Source of the DNA: Pleurodeles waltl
Lineage: Eukaryota; Chordata; Amphibia; Caudata; Salamandridae
Length of the DNA: 64,000 bases
Direction: 5' to 3'
NCBI RefSeq assembly: GCF_031143425.1
Contig: NW_027150030.1
Location: 1-64,000 of the forward strand
The translations under genes were made by a program, and so were the position numbers. Under the pieces are notes generated by a model. It had not been told where the DNA came from. It saw only the letters and a list, made by a program, of their open reading frames with translations, and searched no databases. Below, in pieces: positions 36,118-49,043 of the stretch (the first letter of the stretch is position 1; each line of letters opens with the position of its first letter).

Positions 36118-39100
36118 TTGCCTACTACGAGGGTGGACGGGGCGTGGCTCAGCGGGCGGAGCTTACAGGTGATTCATAAAGGGAGAACCAGCTACTCTGT
36201 GTCTGCAGGAGAGGAAGATAGAACCCGCGCGTCACAGTCAGATACAGATTACGCTCCAGTACATCATCAATTCACCTCCAGGAAGGATTCTAGATTGTTT
36301 TCTGCTATGGAATCTATGAGCGCACAGCCTTGCTTTATCTTTCCCAGCCCAAGAGTTAGGGTGGCTTGTCCTTTCCAGAAGCTGAGCTTCAACTGGGGCA
36401 CCTGCTACGTTTATATTTGTAAGTGCTTCCTGTTGAGGTTTAGTTTCTGTAAAATGAGCATCATGGCCTACCCAACCGGAGTATTTTCTACGAGTAAGTC
36501 AGTAAGCGTTACCTAGCATGTTTTCATATGGCCCGTGTATATTGTACACTAAGACTACGTGATGGGCCACGGGGGAAACCTCACCAGCAACCTTGTGTGC
36601 CTTTGGCAATGTGATCGTTACTAGTGCGTCTTTGTGGAGATGTCCTCGTGCTTCTGCTCACAACCTGAATCGGCGGTAAACGCAGTGGTGTCGTTTTGGA
36701 AAGCTGTCCATCATCCTGGTAAAAGGCGGGAATTCCTTTGCCTACTACGAGGGTGGACGGGGCGTGGCTCAGCGGGCGGAGCTTACAGGTGATTCATAAA
36801 GGGAGAACCAGCTACTCTGTGTCTGCAGGAGAGGAAGATAGAACCCGCGCGTCACAGTCAGATACAGATTACGATCCAGTACATCATCAATTCACCTCCA
36901 AGAAGGATTCTAGATTGTTTTCTGCTATGGAATCTATGAGCGCACAGCCTTGCTTTATCTTTCCCAGCCCAAGAGTTAGGGTGGCTTGTCCTTTCCAGAA
37001 GCTGAGCTTCAACTGGGGCACCTGCTACGTTTATATTTGTAAGTGCTTCCTTTGAGGTTTAGTTTCTGTAAAATGAGCATCATGGCCTACCCAACCGGAG
37101 TATTTTCTACGAGTAAGTCAGTAAGCGTTACCTAGCATGTTTTCATATGCCCCGTTTATATTGTACACTAAGACTACGTGATGGGCCACGGGGGAAACCT
37201 CACCAGCAACCTTGTGTGCCTTTGGCAATGTGATCGTTACTAGTGCGTCTTTGTGGAGATGTCCTCATGCTTCTGCGCACCAACAACGCACGACCTGAAT
37301 CGGCGGTAAACGCAGTGGTGTCGTTTTGGAAAGCTGTCCATCATCCTGGTAAAAGGCGGGAATTCCTTTGCCTACTACGAGGGTGGACGGGGCGTGGCTC
37401 AGCGGGCGGAGCTTACAGGTGATTCATAAAGGGAGAACCAGCAACTCTGTGTCTGCAGGAGAGGAAGATAGAACCCGCGCGTCACAGTCAGATACAGATT
37501 ACGCTCCAGTACATCATCAATTCACCTCCAGGAAGGATTCTAGATTGTTTTCTGCTATGGAATCTATGAGCGCACAGCCTTGCTTTATCTTTCCCAGCCC
37601 AAGAGTTAGGGTGGCTTGTCCTTTCCAGAAGCTGAGCTTCAACTGGGGCACCTGCTACGTTTATATTTGTAAGTGCTTCCTGTTGAGGTTTAGTTTCTGT
37701 AAAATGAGCATCATGGCCTACCCAACCGGAGTATTTTCTACGAGTAAGTCAGTAAGCGTTACCTAGCATGTTTTCATATGCCCCGTGTATATTGTACCCT
37801 AAGACTAAGTGATGGGCCTCGGGGGAAACGTCTCCAGCAACCTTGTGTGCCTTTGGCAATGTGATCGTTACTAGTGCGTCTTTGTGGAGATGTCCTCGTG
37901 CTTCTGCGCACAACCTGAATCGGCGGTAAACGCAGTGGTGTCGTTTTGGAAAGCCGTCCATCATCCTGGTAAAAGGCGGGAATTCCCTTGCCTACTACGA
38001 GGGTGGACGGGGCGTGGCTCAGCGGGCGGAGCTTACAGGTGATTCATAAAGGGAGAACCTTCTACTCTGTGTCTGCAGGAGAGGAAGATAGAACCCGCGC
38101 GTCACAGTCAGATACAGATTACGCTCCAGTACATCATCAATTCACCTCCAGGAAGGATTCTAGATTGTTTTCTGCTATGGAATCTATGAGCGCACAGCCT
38201 TGCTTTATCTTTCCCAGCCCAAGAGTTAGGGTGGCTTGTCCTTTCCAGAAGCTGAGCTTCAACTGGGGCACCTGCTACGTTTATATTTGTAAGTGCTTCC
38301 TGTTGAGGTTTAGTTTCTGTAAAATGAGCATCATGGCCTACCCAACCGGAGTATTTTCTACGAGTAAGTCAGTAAGCGTTACCTAGCATGTTTTCATATG
38401 CCCCGTTTATATTGTACACTAAGACTACGTGATGGGCCACGGGGGAAACCTCACCAGCAACCTTGTGTGCCTTTGGCAATGTGATCGTTACTAGTGCGTC
38501 TTTGTGGAGATGTCCTCGTGCTTCTGCGCACAACCTGAATCGGCGGTAAACGCAGTGGTGTCGTTTTGGAAAGCTGTCCATCATCCTGGTAAAAGGCGGG
38601 AATTCCCTTGCCTACTACGAGGGTGGACGGGGCGTGGCTCAGCGGGCGAAGCTTTCAGGTGATTCATAAAGGGAGAACCTTCTACTCTGTGTCTGCAGGA
38701 GAGGAAGATAGAACCCGCGCGTCACAGTCAGATACAGATTACGCTCCAGTACATCATCAATTCACCTCCAGGAAGGATTCTAGATTGTTTTCTGCTATGG
38801 AATCTATGAGCGCACAGCCTTGCTTTATCTTTGCCAAGCCCAAGTTAGGGTGGCTTGTCCTTTCCAGAAGCTGAGCTTCAACTGGTGCACCTGCTACGTT
38901 TATATTTGTAAGTGCTTCCTTTGAGGTTTAGTTTCTGTAAAATGAGCATCATGGCCTACCCAACCGGTGTTTTTTCTACGAGTAAGTCAGTAAGCGTTAC
39001 CTAGCATGTTTTCATATGCCCCGTTTATATTGTACACTAAGACTACGTGATGGGCCACGGGGGAAACCTCACCAGCAACCTTGTGTGCCTTTGGCAATGT

Positions 39101-41081
39101 GATCGTTACTAGTGCGTCTTTGTGGAGATGTCCTCGTGCTTCTGCGCACAACCTGAATCGGCGGTAAACGCAGTGGTGTCGTTTTGGAAAGCTGTCCATC
39201 ATCCTGGTAAAAGGCGGGAATTCCCTTGCCTACTACGAGGGTGGACGGGGCTTGGCTCAGCGGGAGGAGCTTACAGGTGATTCATAAAGGGAGAACCTTC
39301 TACTCTGTGTCTGCAGGAGAGGAAGATAGAACCCGCGCGTCACAGTCAGATACAGATTACGCTCCAGTACATCATCAATTCACCTCCAGGAAGGATTCTA
39401 GATTGTTTTCTGCTATGGAATCTATGAGCGCACAGCCTTGCTTTATCTTTCCCAGCCCAAGAGTTAGGGTGGCTTGTCCTTTCCAGAAGCTGAGCTTCAA
39501 CTGGGGCACCTGCTACGTTTATATTTGTAAGTGCTTCCTGTTGAGGTTTAGTTTCTGTAAAATGAGCATCATGGCCTACCCAACGGAGTATTTTCTACGA
39601 GTAAGTCAGTAAGCGTTACCTAGCATGTTTTCATATGCCCCGTTTATATTGTACACTAAGACTACGTGATGGGCCACGGGGGAAACGTCTCCAGCAACCT
39701 TGTGTGCCTTTGGCAATGTGATCGTTACTAGTGCGTCTTTGTGGAGATGTCCTCGTGCTTCTGCGCACAACCTGAATCGGCGGTAAACGCAGTGGTGTCG
39801 TTTTGGAAAGCTGTCCATCATCCTGGTAAAAGGCGGGAATTCCCTTGCCTACTACGAGGGTGGACGGGGCGTGGCTCAGCGGGCGAAGCTTTCAGGTGAT
39901 TCATAAAGGGAGAACCTTCTACTCTGTGTCTGCAGGAGAGGAAGATAGAACCCGCGCGTCACAGTCAGATACAGATTACGCTCCAGTACATCATCAATTC
40001 ACCTCCAGGAAGGATTCTAGATTGTTTTCTGCTATGGAATCTATGAGCGCACAGCCTTGCTTTATCTTTGCCAAGCCCAAGTTAGGGTGGCTTGTCCTTT
40101 CCAGAAGCTGAGCTTCAACTGGTGCACCTGCTACGTTTATATTTGTAAGTGCTTCCTTTGAGGTTTAGTTTCTGTAAAATGAGCATCATGGCCTACCCAA
40201 CCGGTGTTTTTTCTACGAGTAAGTCAGTAAGCGTTACCTAGCATGTTTTCATATGCCCCGTTTATATTGTACACTAAGACTACGTGATGGGCCACGGGGG
40301 AAACCTCACCAGCAACCTTGTGTGCCTTTGGCAATGTGATCGTTACTAGTGCGTCTTTGTGGAGATGTCCTCGTGCTTCTGCGCACAACCTGAATCGGCG
40401 GTAAACGCAGTGGTGTCGTTTTGGAAAGCTGTCCATCATCCTGGTAAAAGGCGGGAATTCCCTTGCCTACTACGAGGGTGGACGGGGCTTGGCTCAGCGG
40501 GCGGAGCTTACAGGTGATTCATAAAGGGAGAACCTTCTACTCTGTGTCTGCAGGAGAGGAAGATAGAACCCGCGCGTCACAGTCAGATACAGATTACGCT
40601 CCAGTACATCATCAATTCACCTCCAGGAAGGATTCTAGATTGTTTTCTGCTATGGAATCTATGAGCGCACAGCCTTGCTTTATCTTTCCCAGCCCAAGAG
40701 TTAGGGTGGCTTGTCCTTTCCAGAAGCTGAGCTTCAACTGGGGCACCTGCTACGTTTATATTTGTAAGTGCTTCCTGTTGAGGTTTAGTTTCTGTAAAAT
40801 GAGCATCATGGCCTACCCAACGGAGTATTTTCTACGAGTAAGTCAGTAAGCGTTACCTAGCATGTTTTCATATGCCCCGTTTATATTGTACACTAAGACT
40901 ACGTGATGGGCCTCGGGGGAAACGTCTCCAGCAACCTTGTGTGCCTTTGGCAATGTGATCGTTACTAGTGCGTCTTTGTGGAGATGTCCTCGTCCTTCTG
41001 CGCACAACCTGAATCGGCGGTAAACGCAGTGGTGTCGTTTTGGAAAGCTGTCCATCATCCTGGTAAAAGGCGGGAATTCCC
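36118..41081 (+). repeat. Units 59-66: super-block 2 remainder, four units missing
   Basis: Units start at 36118, 36738, 37368, 37988, 38608, 39226, 39845 and 40463. Unit 59 matches unit 32 (offset 16,790). Units 60-66 then match units 37-43 at an offset of 14,288, so the equivalents of units 33-36 (2,502 bp) are absent. Rare markers confirm the match: CCAGCAACTC, GTCCTCATGC, GGGAGGAGC, the GGCCACG...GTCTCC chimera and CTCGTCCTTC all appear in both blocks. With copy B this makes a 23-unit super-block of 14,288 bp (26794-41081). Confidence 0.85.
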
Positions 41082-44000
41082 TTGCCTACTACGAGGGTGG
41101 ACGGGGCGTGGCTCAGCGGGCGGAGCTTTCAGGTGATTCATAAAGGGAGAACCTTCTACTCTGTGTCTGCAGGAGAGGAAGATAGAACCCGCGCGTCACA
41201 GTCAGATACAGATTACGCTCCAGTACATCATCAATTCACCTCCAGGAAGGATTCTAGATTGTTTTCTGCTATGGAATCTATGAGCGCACAGCCTTGCTTT
41301 ATCTTTCCCAGCCCAAGAGTTAGGGTGGCTTGTCCTTTCCAGAAGCTGAGCTTCAACTGGGGCACCTGCTACGTTTATATTTGTAAGTGCTTCCTGTTGA
41401 GGTTTAGTTTCTGTAAAATGAGCATCATGGCCTACCCAACCGGAGTATTTTCTACGAGTAAGTCAGTAAGCGTTACCTAGCATGTTTTCATATGCCCCGT
41501 GTATATTGTACACTAAGACTACGTGATGGGCCACGGGGGAAACCTCACCAGCAACCTTGTGTGCCTTTGGCAATGTGATCGTTACTAGTGCGTCTTTGTG
41601 GAGATGTCCTCGTGCTTCTGCGCACCAACAACGCACGACCTGAATCGGCGGTAAACGCAGTGGTGTCGTTTTGGAAAGCTGTCCATCATCCTGGTAAAAG
41701 GCGGGAATTCCTTTGCCTACTACGAGGGTGGACGGGGCGTGGCTCAGCGGGCGGAGCTTACAGGTGATTCATAAAGGGAGAACCAGCTACTCTGTGTCTG
41801 CAGGAGAGGAAGATAGAACCCGCGCGTCACAGTCAGATACAGATTACGCTCCAGTACATCATCAGTTGACCTCCAGGAAGGATTCTAGATCTTTTTCTGC
41901 TATGGAATCTATGAGCGCACAGCCTTGCTTTATCTTTGCCAAGCCCAAGTTAGGGTGGCTTGTCCTTTCCAGAAGCTGAGCTTCAACTGGGGCACCTGCT
42001 ACGTTTATATTTGTAAGTGCTTCCTTTGAGGTTTAGTTTCTGTAAAATGAGCATCATGGCCTACCCAACCGGAGTATTTTCTACGAGTAAGTCAGTAAGC
42101 GTTACCTAGCATGTTTTCATATGCCCCGTTTATATTGTACACTAAGACTACGTGATGGGCCACGGGGGAAACCTCACCAGCAACCTTGTGTGCCTTTGGC
42201 AATGTGATCGTTACTAGTGCGTCTTTGTGGAGATGTCCTCGTGCTTCTGCGCACCAACAACGCACGACCTGAATCGGCGGTAAACGCAGTGGTGTCGTTT
42301 TGGAAAGCTGTCCATCATCCTGGTAAAAGGCGGGAATTCCTTTGCCTACTACGAGGGTGGACGGGGCGTGGCTCAGCGGGCGGAGCTTACAGGTGATTCA
42401 TAAAGGGAGAACCAGCTACTCTGTGTCTGCAGGAGAGGAAGATAGAACCCGCGCGTCACAGTCAGATACAGATTACGCTCCAGTACATCATCAGTTGACC
42501 TCCAGGAAGGATTCTAGATCTTTTTCTGCTATGGAATCTATGAGCGCACAGCCTTGCTTTATCTTTGCCAAGCCCAAGTTAGGGTGGCTTGTCCTTTCCA
42601 GAAGCTGAGCTTCAACTGGGGCACCTGCTACGTTTATATTTGTAAGTGCTTCCTTTGAGGTTTAGTTTCTGTAAAATGAGCATCATGGCCTACCCAACCG
42701 GAGTATTTTCTACGAGTAAGTCAGTAAGCGTTACCTAGCATGTTTTCATATGCCCCGTTTATATTGTACACTAAGACTACGTGATGGGCCACGGGGGAAA
42801 CCTCACCAGCAACCTTGTGTGCCTTTGGCAATGTGATCGTTACTAGTGCGTCTTTGTGGAGATGTCCTCGTGCTTCTGCGCACCAACAACGCACGACCTG
42901 AATCGGCGGTAAACGCAGTGGTGTCGTTTTGGAAAGCTGTCCATCATCCTGGTAAAAGGCGGGAATTCCTTTGCCTACTACGAGGGTGGACGGGGCGTGG
43001 CTCAGCGGGCGGAGCTTAAAGGTGATTCATAAAGGGAGAACCAGCTACTCTGTGTCTGCAGGAGAGGAAGATAGAACCCGCGCGTCACAGTCAGATACAG
43101 ATTACGCTCCAGTACATCATCAATTCACCTCCAGGAAGGATTCTAGATTGTTTTCTGCTATGGAATCTATGAGCGCACAGCCTTGCTTTATCTTTCCCAG
43201 CCCAAGAGTTAGGGTGGCTTGTCCTTTCCAGAAGCTGAGCTTCAACTGGGGCACCTGCTACGTTTATATTTGTAAGTGCTTCCTGTTGAGGTTTAGTTTC
43301 TGTAAAATGAGCATCATGGCCTACCCAACCGGAGTATTTTCTACGAGTAAGTCAGTAAGCGTTACCTAGCATGTTTTCATATGCCCCGTGTATATTGTAC
43401 ACCAAGACTACGTGATGGGCCACGGGGGAAACCTCACCAGCAACCTTGTGTGCCTTTGGCAATGTGATCGTTACTAGTGCGTCTTTGTGGAGATGTCCTC
43501 GTGCTTCTGCGCACAACCTGAATCGGCGGTAAACGCAGTGGTGTCGTTTTGGAAAGCCGTCCATCATCCTGGTAAAAGGCGGGAATTCCCTTGCCTACTA
43601 CGAGGGTGGACGGGGCGTGGCTCAGCGGGCGGAGCTTACAGGTGATTCATAAAGGGAGAACCTTCTACTCTGTGTCTGCAGGAGAGGAAGATAGAACCCG
43701 CGCGTCACAGTCAGATACAGATTACGCTCCAGTACATCATCAATTCACCTCCAGGAAGGATTCTAGATTGTTTTCTGCTATGGAATCTATGAGCGCACAG
43801 CCTTGCTTTATCTTTCCCAGCCCAAGAGTTAGGGTGGCTTGTCCTTTCCAGAAGCTGAGCTTCAACTGGGGCACCTGCTACGTTTATATTTGTAAGTGCT
43901 TCCTGTTGAGGTTTAGTTTCTGTAAAATGAGCATCATGGCCTACCCAACCGGAGTATTTTCTACGAGTAAGTCAGTAAGCGTTACCTAGCATGTTTTCAT

Positions 44001-47000
44001 ATGCCCCGTGTATATTGTACACTAAGACTACGTGATGGGCCACGGGGGAAACCTCACCAGCAACCTTGTGTGCCTTTGGCAATGTGATCGTTACTAGTGC
44101 GTCTTTGTGGAGATGTCCTCGTGCTTCTGCGCACAACCTGAATCGGTGGTAAACGCAGTGGTGTCGTTTTGGAAAGCCGTCCATCATCCTGGTAAAAGGC
44201 GGGAATTCCCTTGCCTACTACGAGGGTGGACGGGGCGTGGCTCAGCGGGCGGAGCTTACAGGTGATTCATAAAGGGAGAACCTTCTACTCTGTGTCTGCA
44301 GGAGAGGAAGATAGAACCCGCGCGTCACAGTCAGATACAGATTACGCTCCAGTACATCATCAATTCACCTCCAGGAAGGATTCTAGATTGTTTTCTGCTA
44401 TGGAATCTATGAGCGCACACCTTGCTTTATCTTTCCCAGCCCAAGAGTTAGGGTGGCTTGTCCTTTCCAGAAGCTGAGCTTCAACTGGGGCACCTGCTAC
44501 GTTTATATTTGTAAGTGCTTCCTGTTGAGGTTTAGTTTCTGTAAAATGAGCATCATGGCCTACCCAACCGGAGTATTTTCTACGAGTAAGTCAGTAAGCG
44601 TTACCTAGCATGTTTTCATATGCCCCGTGTATATTGTACACTAAGACTACGTGATGGGCCACGGGGGAAACCTCACCAGCAACCTTGTGTGCCTTTGGCA
44701 ATGTGATCGTTACTAGTGCGTCTTTGTGGAGATGTCCTCGTGCTTCTGCGCACCAACAACGCACGACCTGAATCGGCGGTAAACGCAGTGGTGTCGTTTT
44801 GGAAAGCTGTCCATCATCCTGGTAAAAGGCGGGAATTCCTTTGCCTACTACGAGGGTGGACGGGGCGTGGCTCAGCGGGCGGAGCTTACAGGTGATTCAT
44901 AAAGGGAGAACCAGCTACTCTGTGTCTGCAGGAGAGGAAGATAGAACCCGCGCGTCACAGTCAGATACAGATTACGCTCCAGTACATCATCAGTTGACCT
45001 CCAGGAAGGATTCTAGATCTTTTTCTGCTATGGAATCTATGAGCGCACAGCCTTGCTTTATCTTTGCCAAGCCCAAGTTAGGGTGGCTTGTCCTTTCCAG
45101 AAGCTGAGCTTCAACTGGGGCACCTGCTACGTTTATATTTGTAAGTGCTTCCTTTGAGGTTTAGTTTCTGTAAAATGAGCATCATGGCCTACCCAACCGG
45201 AGTATTTTCTACGAGTAAGTCAGTAAGCGTTACCTAGCATGTTTTCATATGCCCCGTTTATATTGTACACTAAGACTACGTGATGGGCCACGGGGGAAAC
45301 CTCACCAGCAACCTTGTGTGCCTTTGGCAATGTGATCGTTACTAGTGCGTCTTTGTGGAGATGTCCTCGTGCTTCTGCGCACAACCTGAATCGGCGGTAA
45401 ACGCAGTGGTGTCGTTTTGGAAAGCTGTCCATCATCCTGGTAAAAGGCGGGAATTCCCTTGCCTACTACGAGGGTGGACGGGGCGTGGCTCAGCGGGCGG
45501 AGCTTACAGGTGATTCATAAAGGGAGAACCAGCTACTCTGTGTCTGCAGGAGAGGAAGATAGAACCCGCGCGTCACAGTCAGATACAGATTACGCTCCAG
45601 TACATCATCAGTTGACCTCCAGGAAGGATTCTAGATCTTTTTCTGCTATGGAATCTATGAGCGCACAGCCTTGCTTTATCTTTGCCAAGCCCAAGTTAGG
45701 GTGGCTTGTCCTTTCCAGAAGCTGAGCTTCAACTGGGGCACCTGCTACGTTTATATTTGTAAGTGCTTCCTTTGAGGTTTAGTTTCTGTAAAATGAGCAT
45801 CATGGCCTACCCAACCGGAGTATTTTCTACGAGTAAGTCAGTAAGCGTTACCTAGCATGTTTTCATATGCCCCGTTTATATTGTACACTAAGACTACGTG
45901 ATGGGCCACGGGGGAAACCTCACCAGCAACCTTGTGTGCCTTTGGCAATGTGATCGTTACTAGTGCGTCTTTGTGGAGATGTCCTCGTGCTTCTGCGCAC
46001 CAACAACGCACGACCTGAATCGGCGGTAAACGCAGTGGTGTCGTTTTGGAAAGCTGTCCATCATCCTGGTAAAAGGCGGGAATTCCTTTGCCTACTACGA
46101 GGGTGGACGGGGCGTGGCTCAGCGGGCGGAGCTTACAGGTGATTCATAAAGGGAGAACCAGCTACTCTGTGTCTGCAGGAGAGGAAGATAGAACCCGCGC
46201 GTCACAGTCAGATACAGATTACGCTCCAGTACATCATCAGTTGACCTCCAGGAAGGATTCTAGATCTTTTTCTGCTATGGAATCTATGAGCGCACAGCCT
46301 TGCTTTATCTTTGCCAAGCCCAAGTTAGGGTGGCTTGTCCTTTCCAGAAGCTGAGCTTCAACTGGGGCACCTGCTACGTTTATATTTGTAAGTGCTTCCT
46401 TTGAGGTTTAGTTTCTGTAAAATGAGCATCATGGCCTATCCAACCGGAGTATTTTCTACGAGTAAGTCAGTAAGCGTTACCTAGCATGTTTTCATATGCC
46501 CCGTTTATATTGTACACTAAGACTACGTGATGGGCCACGGGGGAAACCTCACCAGCAACCTTGTGTGCCTTTGGCAATGTGATCGTTACTAGTGCGTCTT
46601 TGTGGAGATGTCCTCGTGCTTCTGCGCACCAACAACGCACGACCTGAATCGGCGGTAAACGCAGTGGTGTCGTTTTGGAAAGCTGTCCATCATCCTGGTA
46701 AAAGGCGGGAATTCCTTTGCCTACTACGAGGGTGGACGGGGCGTGGCTCAGCGGGCGGAGCTTAAAGGTGATTCATAAAGGGAGAACCAGATACTCTGTG
46801 TCTGCAGGAGAGGAAGATAGAACCCGCGCGTCACAGTCAGATACAGATTACGCTCCAGTACATCATCAATTCACCTCCAGGAAGGATTCTAGATTGTTTT
46901 CTGCTATGGAATCTATGAGCGCACAGCCTTGCTTTATCTTTCCCAGCCCAAGAGTTAGGGTGGCTTGTCCTTTCCAGAAGCTGAGCTTCAACTGGGGCAC

Positions 47001-47336
47001 CTGCTACGTTTATATTTGTAAGTGCTTCCTGTTGAGGTTTAGTTTCTGTAAAATGAGCATCATGGCCTACCCAACCGGAGTATTTTCTACGAGTAAGTCA
47101 GTAAGCGTTACCTAGCATGTTTTCATATGCCCCGTGTATATTGTACACTAAGACTACGTGATGGGCCACGGGGGAAACCTCACCAGCAACCTTGTGTGCC
47201 TTTGGCAATGTGATCGTTACTAGTGCGTCTTTGTGGAGATGTCCTCGTGCTTCTGCGCACAACCTGAATCGGTGGTAAACGCAGTGGTGTCGTTTTGGAA
47301 AGCCGTCCATCATCCTGGTAAAAGGCGGGAATTCCC
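41082..47336 (+). repeat. Units 67-76: divergent island with q-type units
   Basis: Units start at 41082, 41713, 42342, 42971, 43591, 44211, 44841, 45459, 46088 and 46717. The q type (41713, 42342, 44841, 45459, 46088) is found only here. It has CATCAGTTGACC for CATCAATTCACC and TAGATCTTTTTC for TAGATTGTTTTC, which creates a BglII site, plus GCCAAGCCCAAG with ACTGGGGCACC. Units 42971 and 46717 share GCTTAAAGG. Units 68-70 recur as 74-76 at an offset of 3,746 bp. Unit 72 (44211) has a 1-bp deletion near 44419, reading GCACACCTTG. The change GGTGGTAAAC occurs at the ends of units 71 and 76, five units apart, which does not fit the six-unit offset and suggests a one-unit slip. Confidence 0.8.
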
Positions 47337-49043
47337 TTGCCTACTACGAGGGTGGACGGGGCGTGGCTCAGCGGGCGGAGCTTACAGGTGATTCATAAAG
47401 GGAGAACCTTCTACTCTGTGTCTGCATGAGAGGAAGATAGAACCCGCGCGTCACAGTCAGATACAGATTACGCTCCAGTACATCATCAATTCACCTCCAG
47501 GAAGGATTCTAGATTGTTTTCTGCTATGGAATCTATGAGCGCACAGCCTTGCTTTATCTTTCCCAGCCCAAGAGTTAGGGTGGCTTGTCCTTTCCAGAAG
47601 CTGAGCTTCAACTGGGGCACCTGCTACGTTTATATTTGTAAGTGCTTCCTGTTGAGGTTTAGTTTCTGTAAAATGAGCATCATGGCCTACCCAACCGGAG
47701 TATTTTCTACGAGTAAGTCAGTAAGCGTTACCTAGCATGTTTTCATATGCCCCGTTTATATTGTACACTAAGACTAAGTGATGGGCCTCGGGGGAAACGT
47801 CTCCAGCAACCTTGTGTGCCTTTGGCAATGTGATCGTTACTAGTGCGTCTTTGTGGAGATGTCCTCGTGCTTCTGCGCACAACCTGAATCGGCGGTAAAC
47901 GCAGTGGTGTCGTTTTGGAAACCGTCCATCATCCTGGTAAAAGGCGGGAATTCCCTTGCCTACTACGAGGGTGGACGGGGCGTGGCTCAGCGGGCGGAGC
48001 TTACAGGTGATTCATAAAGGGAGAACCTTCTACTCTGTGTCTGCAGGAGAGGAAGATAGAACCCGCGCGTCACAGTCAGATACACATTACGCTCCAGTAC
48101 ATCATCAATTCACCTCCAGGAAGGATTCTAGATTGTTTTCTGCTATGGAATCTATGAGCGCACAGCCTTGCTTTATCTTTCCCAGCCCAAGAGTTAGGGT
48201 GGCTTGTCCTTTCCAGAAGCTGAGCTTCAACTGGGGCACCTGCTACGTTTATATTTGTAAGTGCTTCCTGTTGAGGTTTAGTTTCTGTAAAATGAGCATC
48301 ATGGCCTACCCAACCGGAGTATTTTCTACGAGTAAGTCAGTAAGCGTTACCTAGCATGTTTTCATATGCCCCGTTTATATTGTACACTAAGACTAAGTGA
48401 TGGGCCTCGGGGGAAACGTCTCCAGCAACCTTGTGTGCCTTTGGCAATGTGATCGTTACTAGTGCGTCTTTGTGGAGATGTCCTCGTGCTTCTGCGCACA
48501 ACCTGAATCGGCGGTAAACGCAGTGGTGTCGTTTTGGAAACCGTCCATCATCCTGGTAAAAGGCGGGAATTCCCTTGCCTACTACGAGGGTGGACGGGGC
48601 GTGGCTCAGCGGGCGGAGCTTACAGGTGATTCATAAAGGGAGAACCTTCTACTCTGTGTCTGCAGGAGAGGAAGATAGAACCCGCGCGTCACAGTCAGAT
48701 ACACATTACGCTCCAGTACATCATCAATTCACCTCCAGGAAGGATTCTAGATTGTTTTCTGCTATGGAATCTATGAGCGCACAGCCTTGCTTTATCTTTC
48801 CCAGCCCAAGAGTTAGGGTGGCTTGTCCTTTCCAGAAGCTGAGCTTCAACTGGGGCACCTGCTACGTTTATATTTGTAAGTGCTTCCTGTTGAGGTTTAG
48901 TTTCTGTAAAATGAGCATCATGGCCTACCCAACGGAGTATTTTCTACGAGTAAGTCAGTAAGCGTTACCTAGCATGTTTTCATATGCCCCGTTTATATTG
49001 TACACTAAGACTACGTGATGGGCCACGGGGGAAACCTCACCAG
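47337..49043 (+). repeat. Units 77-79: private mutations and truncation
   Basis: Units start at 47337, 47956 and 48575. Unit 77 has G to T at 47427 (CTGCATGAG), which destroys the PstI site and puts a stop in the + frame. Units 77 and 78 both end with GGAAACCGTCC, a 1-bp loss relative to GGAAAGCCGTCC. Units 78 and 79 share ATACACATTACG in place of ATACAGATTACG. Neighbours sharing rare changes indicate recent local duplication of single units. Unit 79 also has CCAACGGAG and is cut short by a 150-bp deletion at its end. Confidence 0.8.
48575..49043 (+). repeat. Truncated 469-bp unit with 150-bp deletion
   Basis: The sequence runs from CAGCAACC at 49041-49048 straight into TACTACGAG of the next unit. 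By comparison with unit 1 the missing part corresponds to 532-681: from the TTGTGTGCC after CAGCAACC through the SpeI site, the 11-bp indel site, the CENP-B-like motif and the EcoRI palindrome to the first bases of the next unit. Two bases (CC) are shared by both sides of the junction, consistent with microhomology-mediated joining. Here a + frame runs through the junction from 48984 to 49442 (152 codons). This is a by-product of the deletion, not evidence of a gene. Confidence 0.9.
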
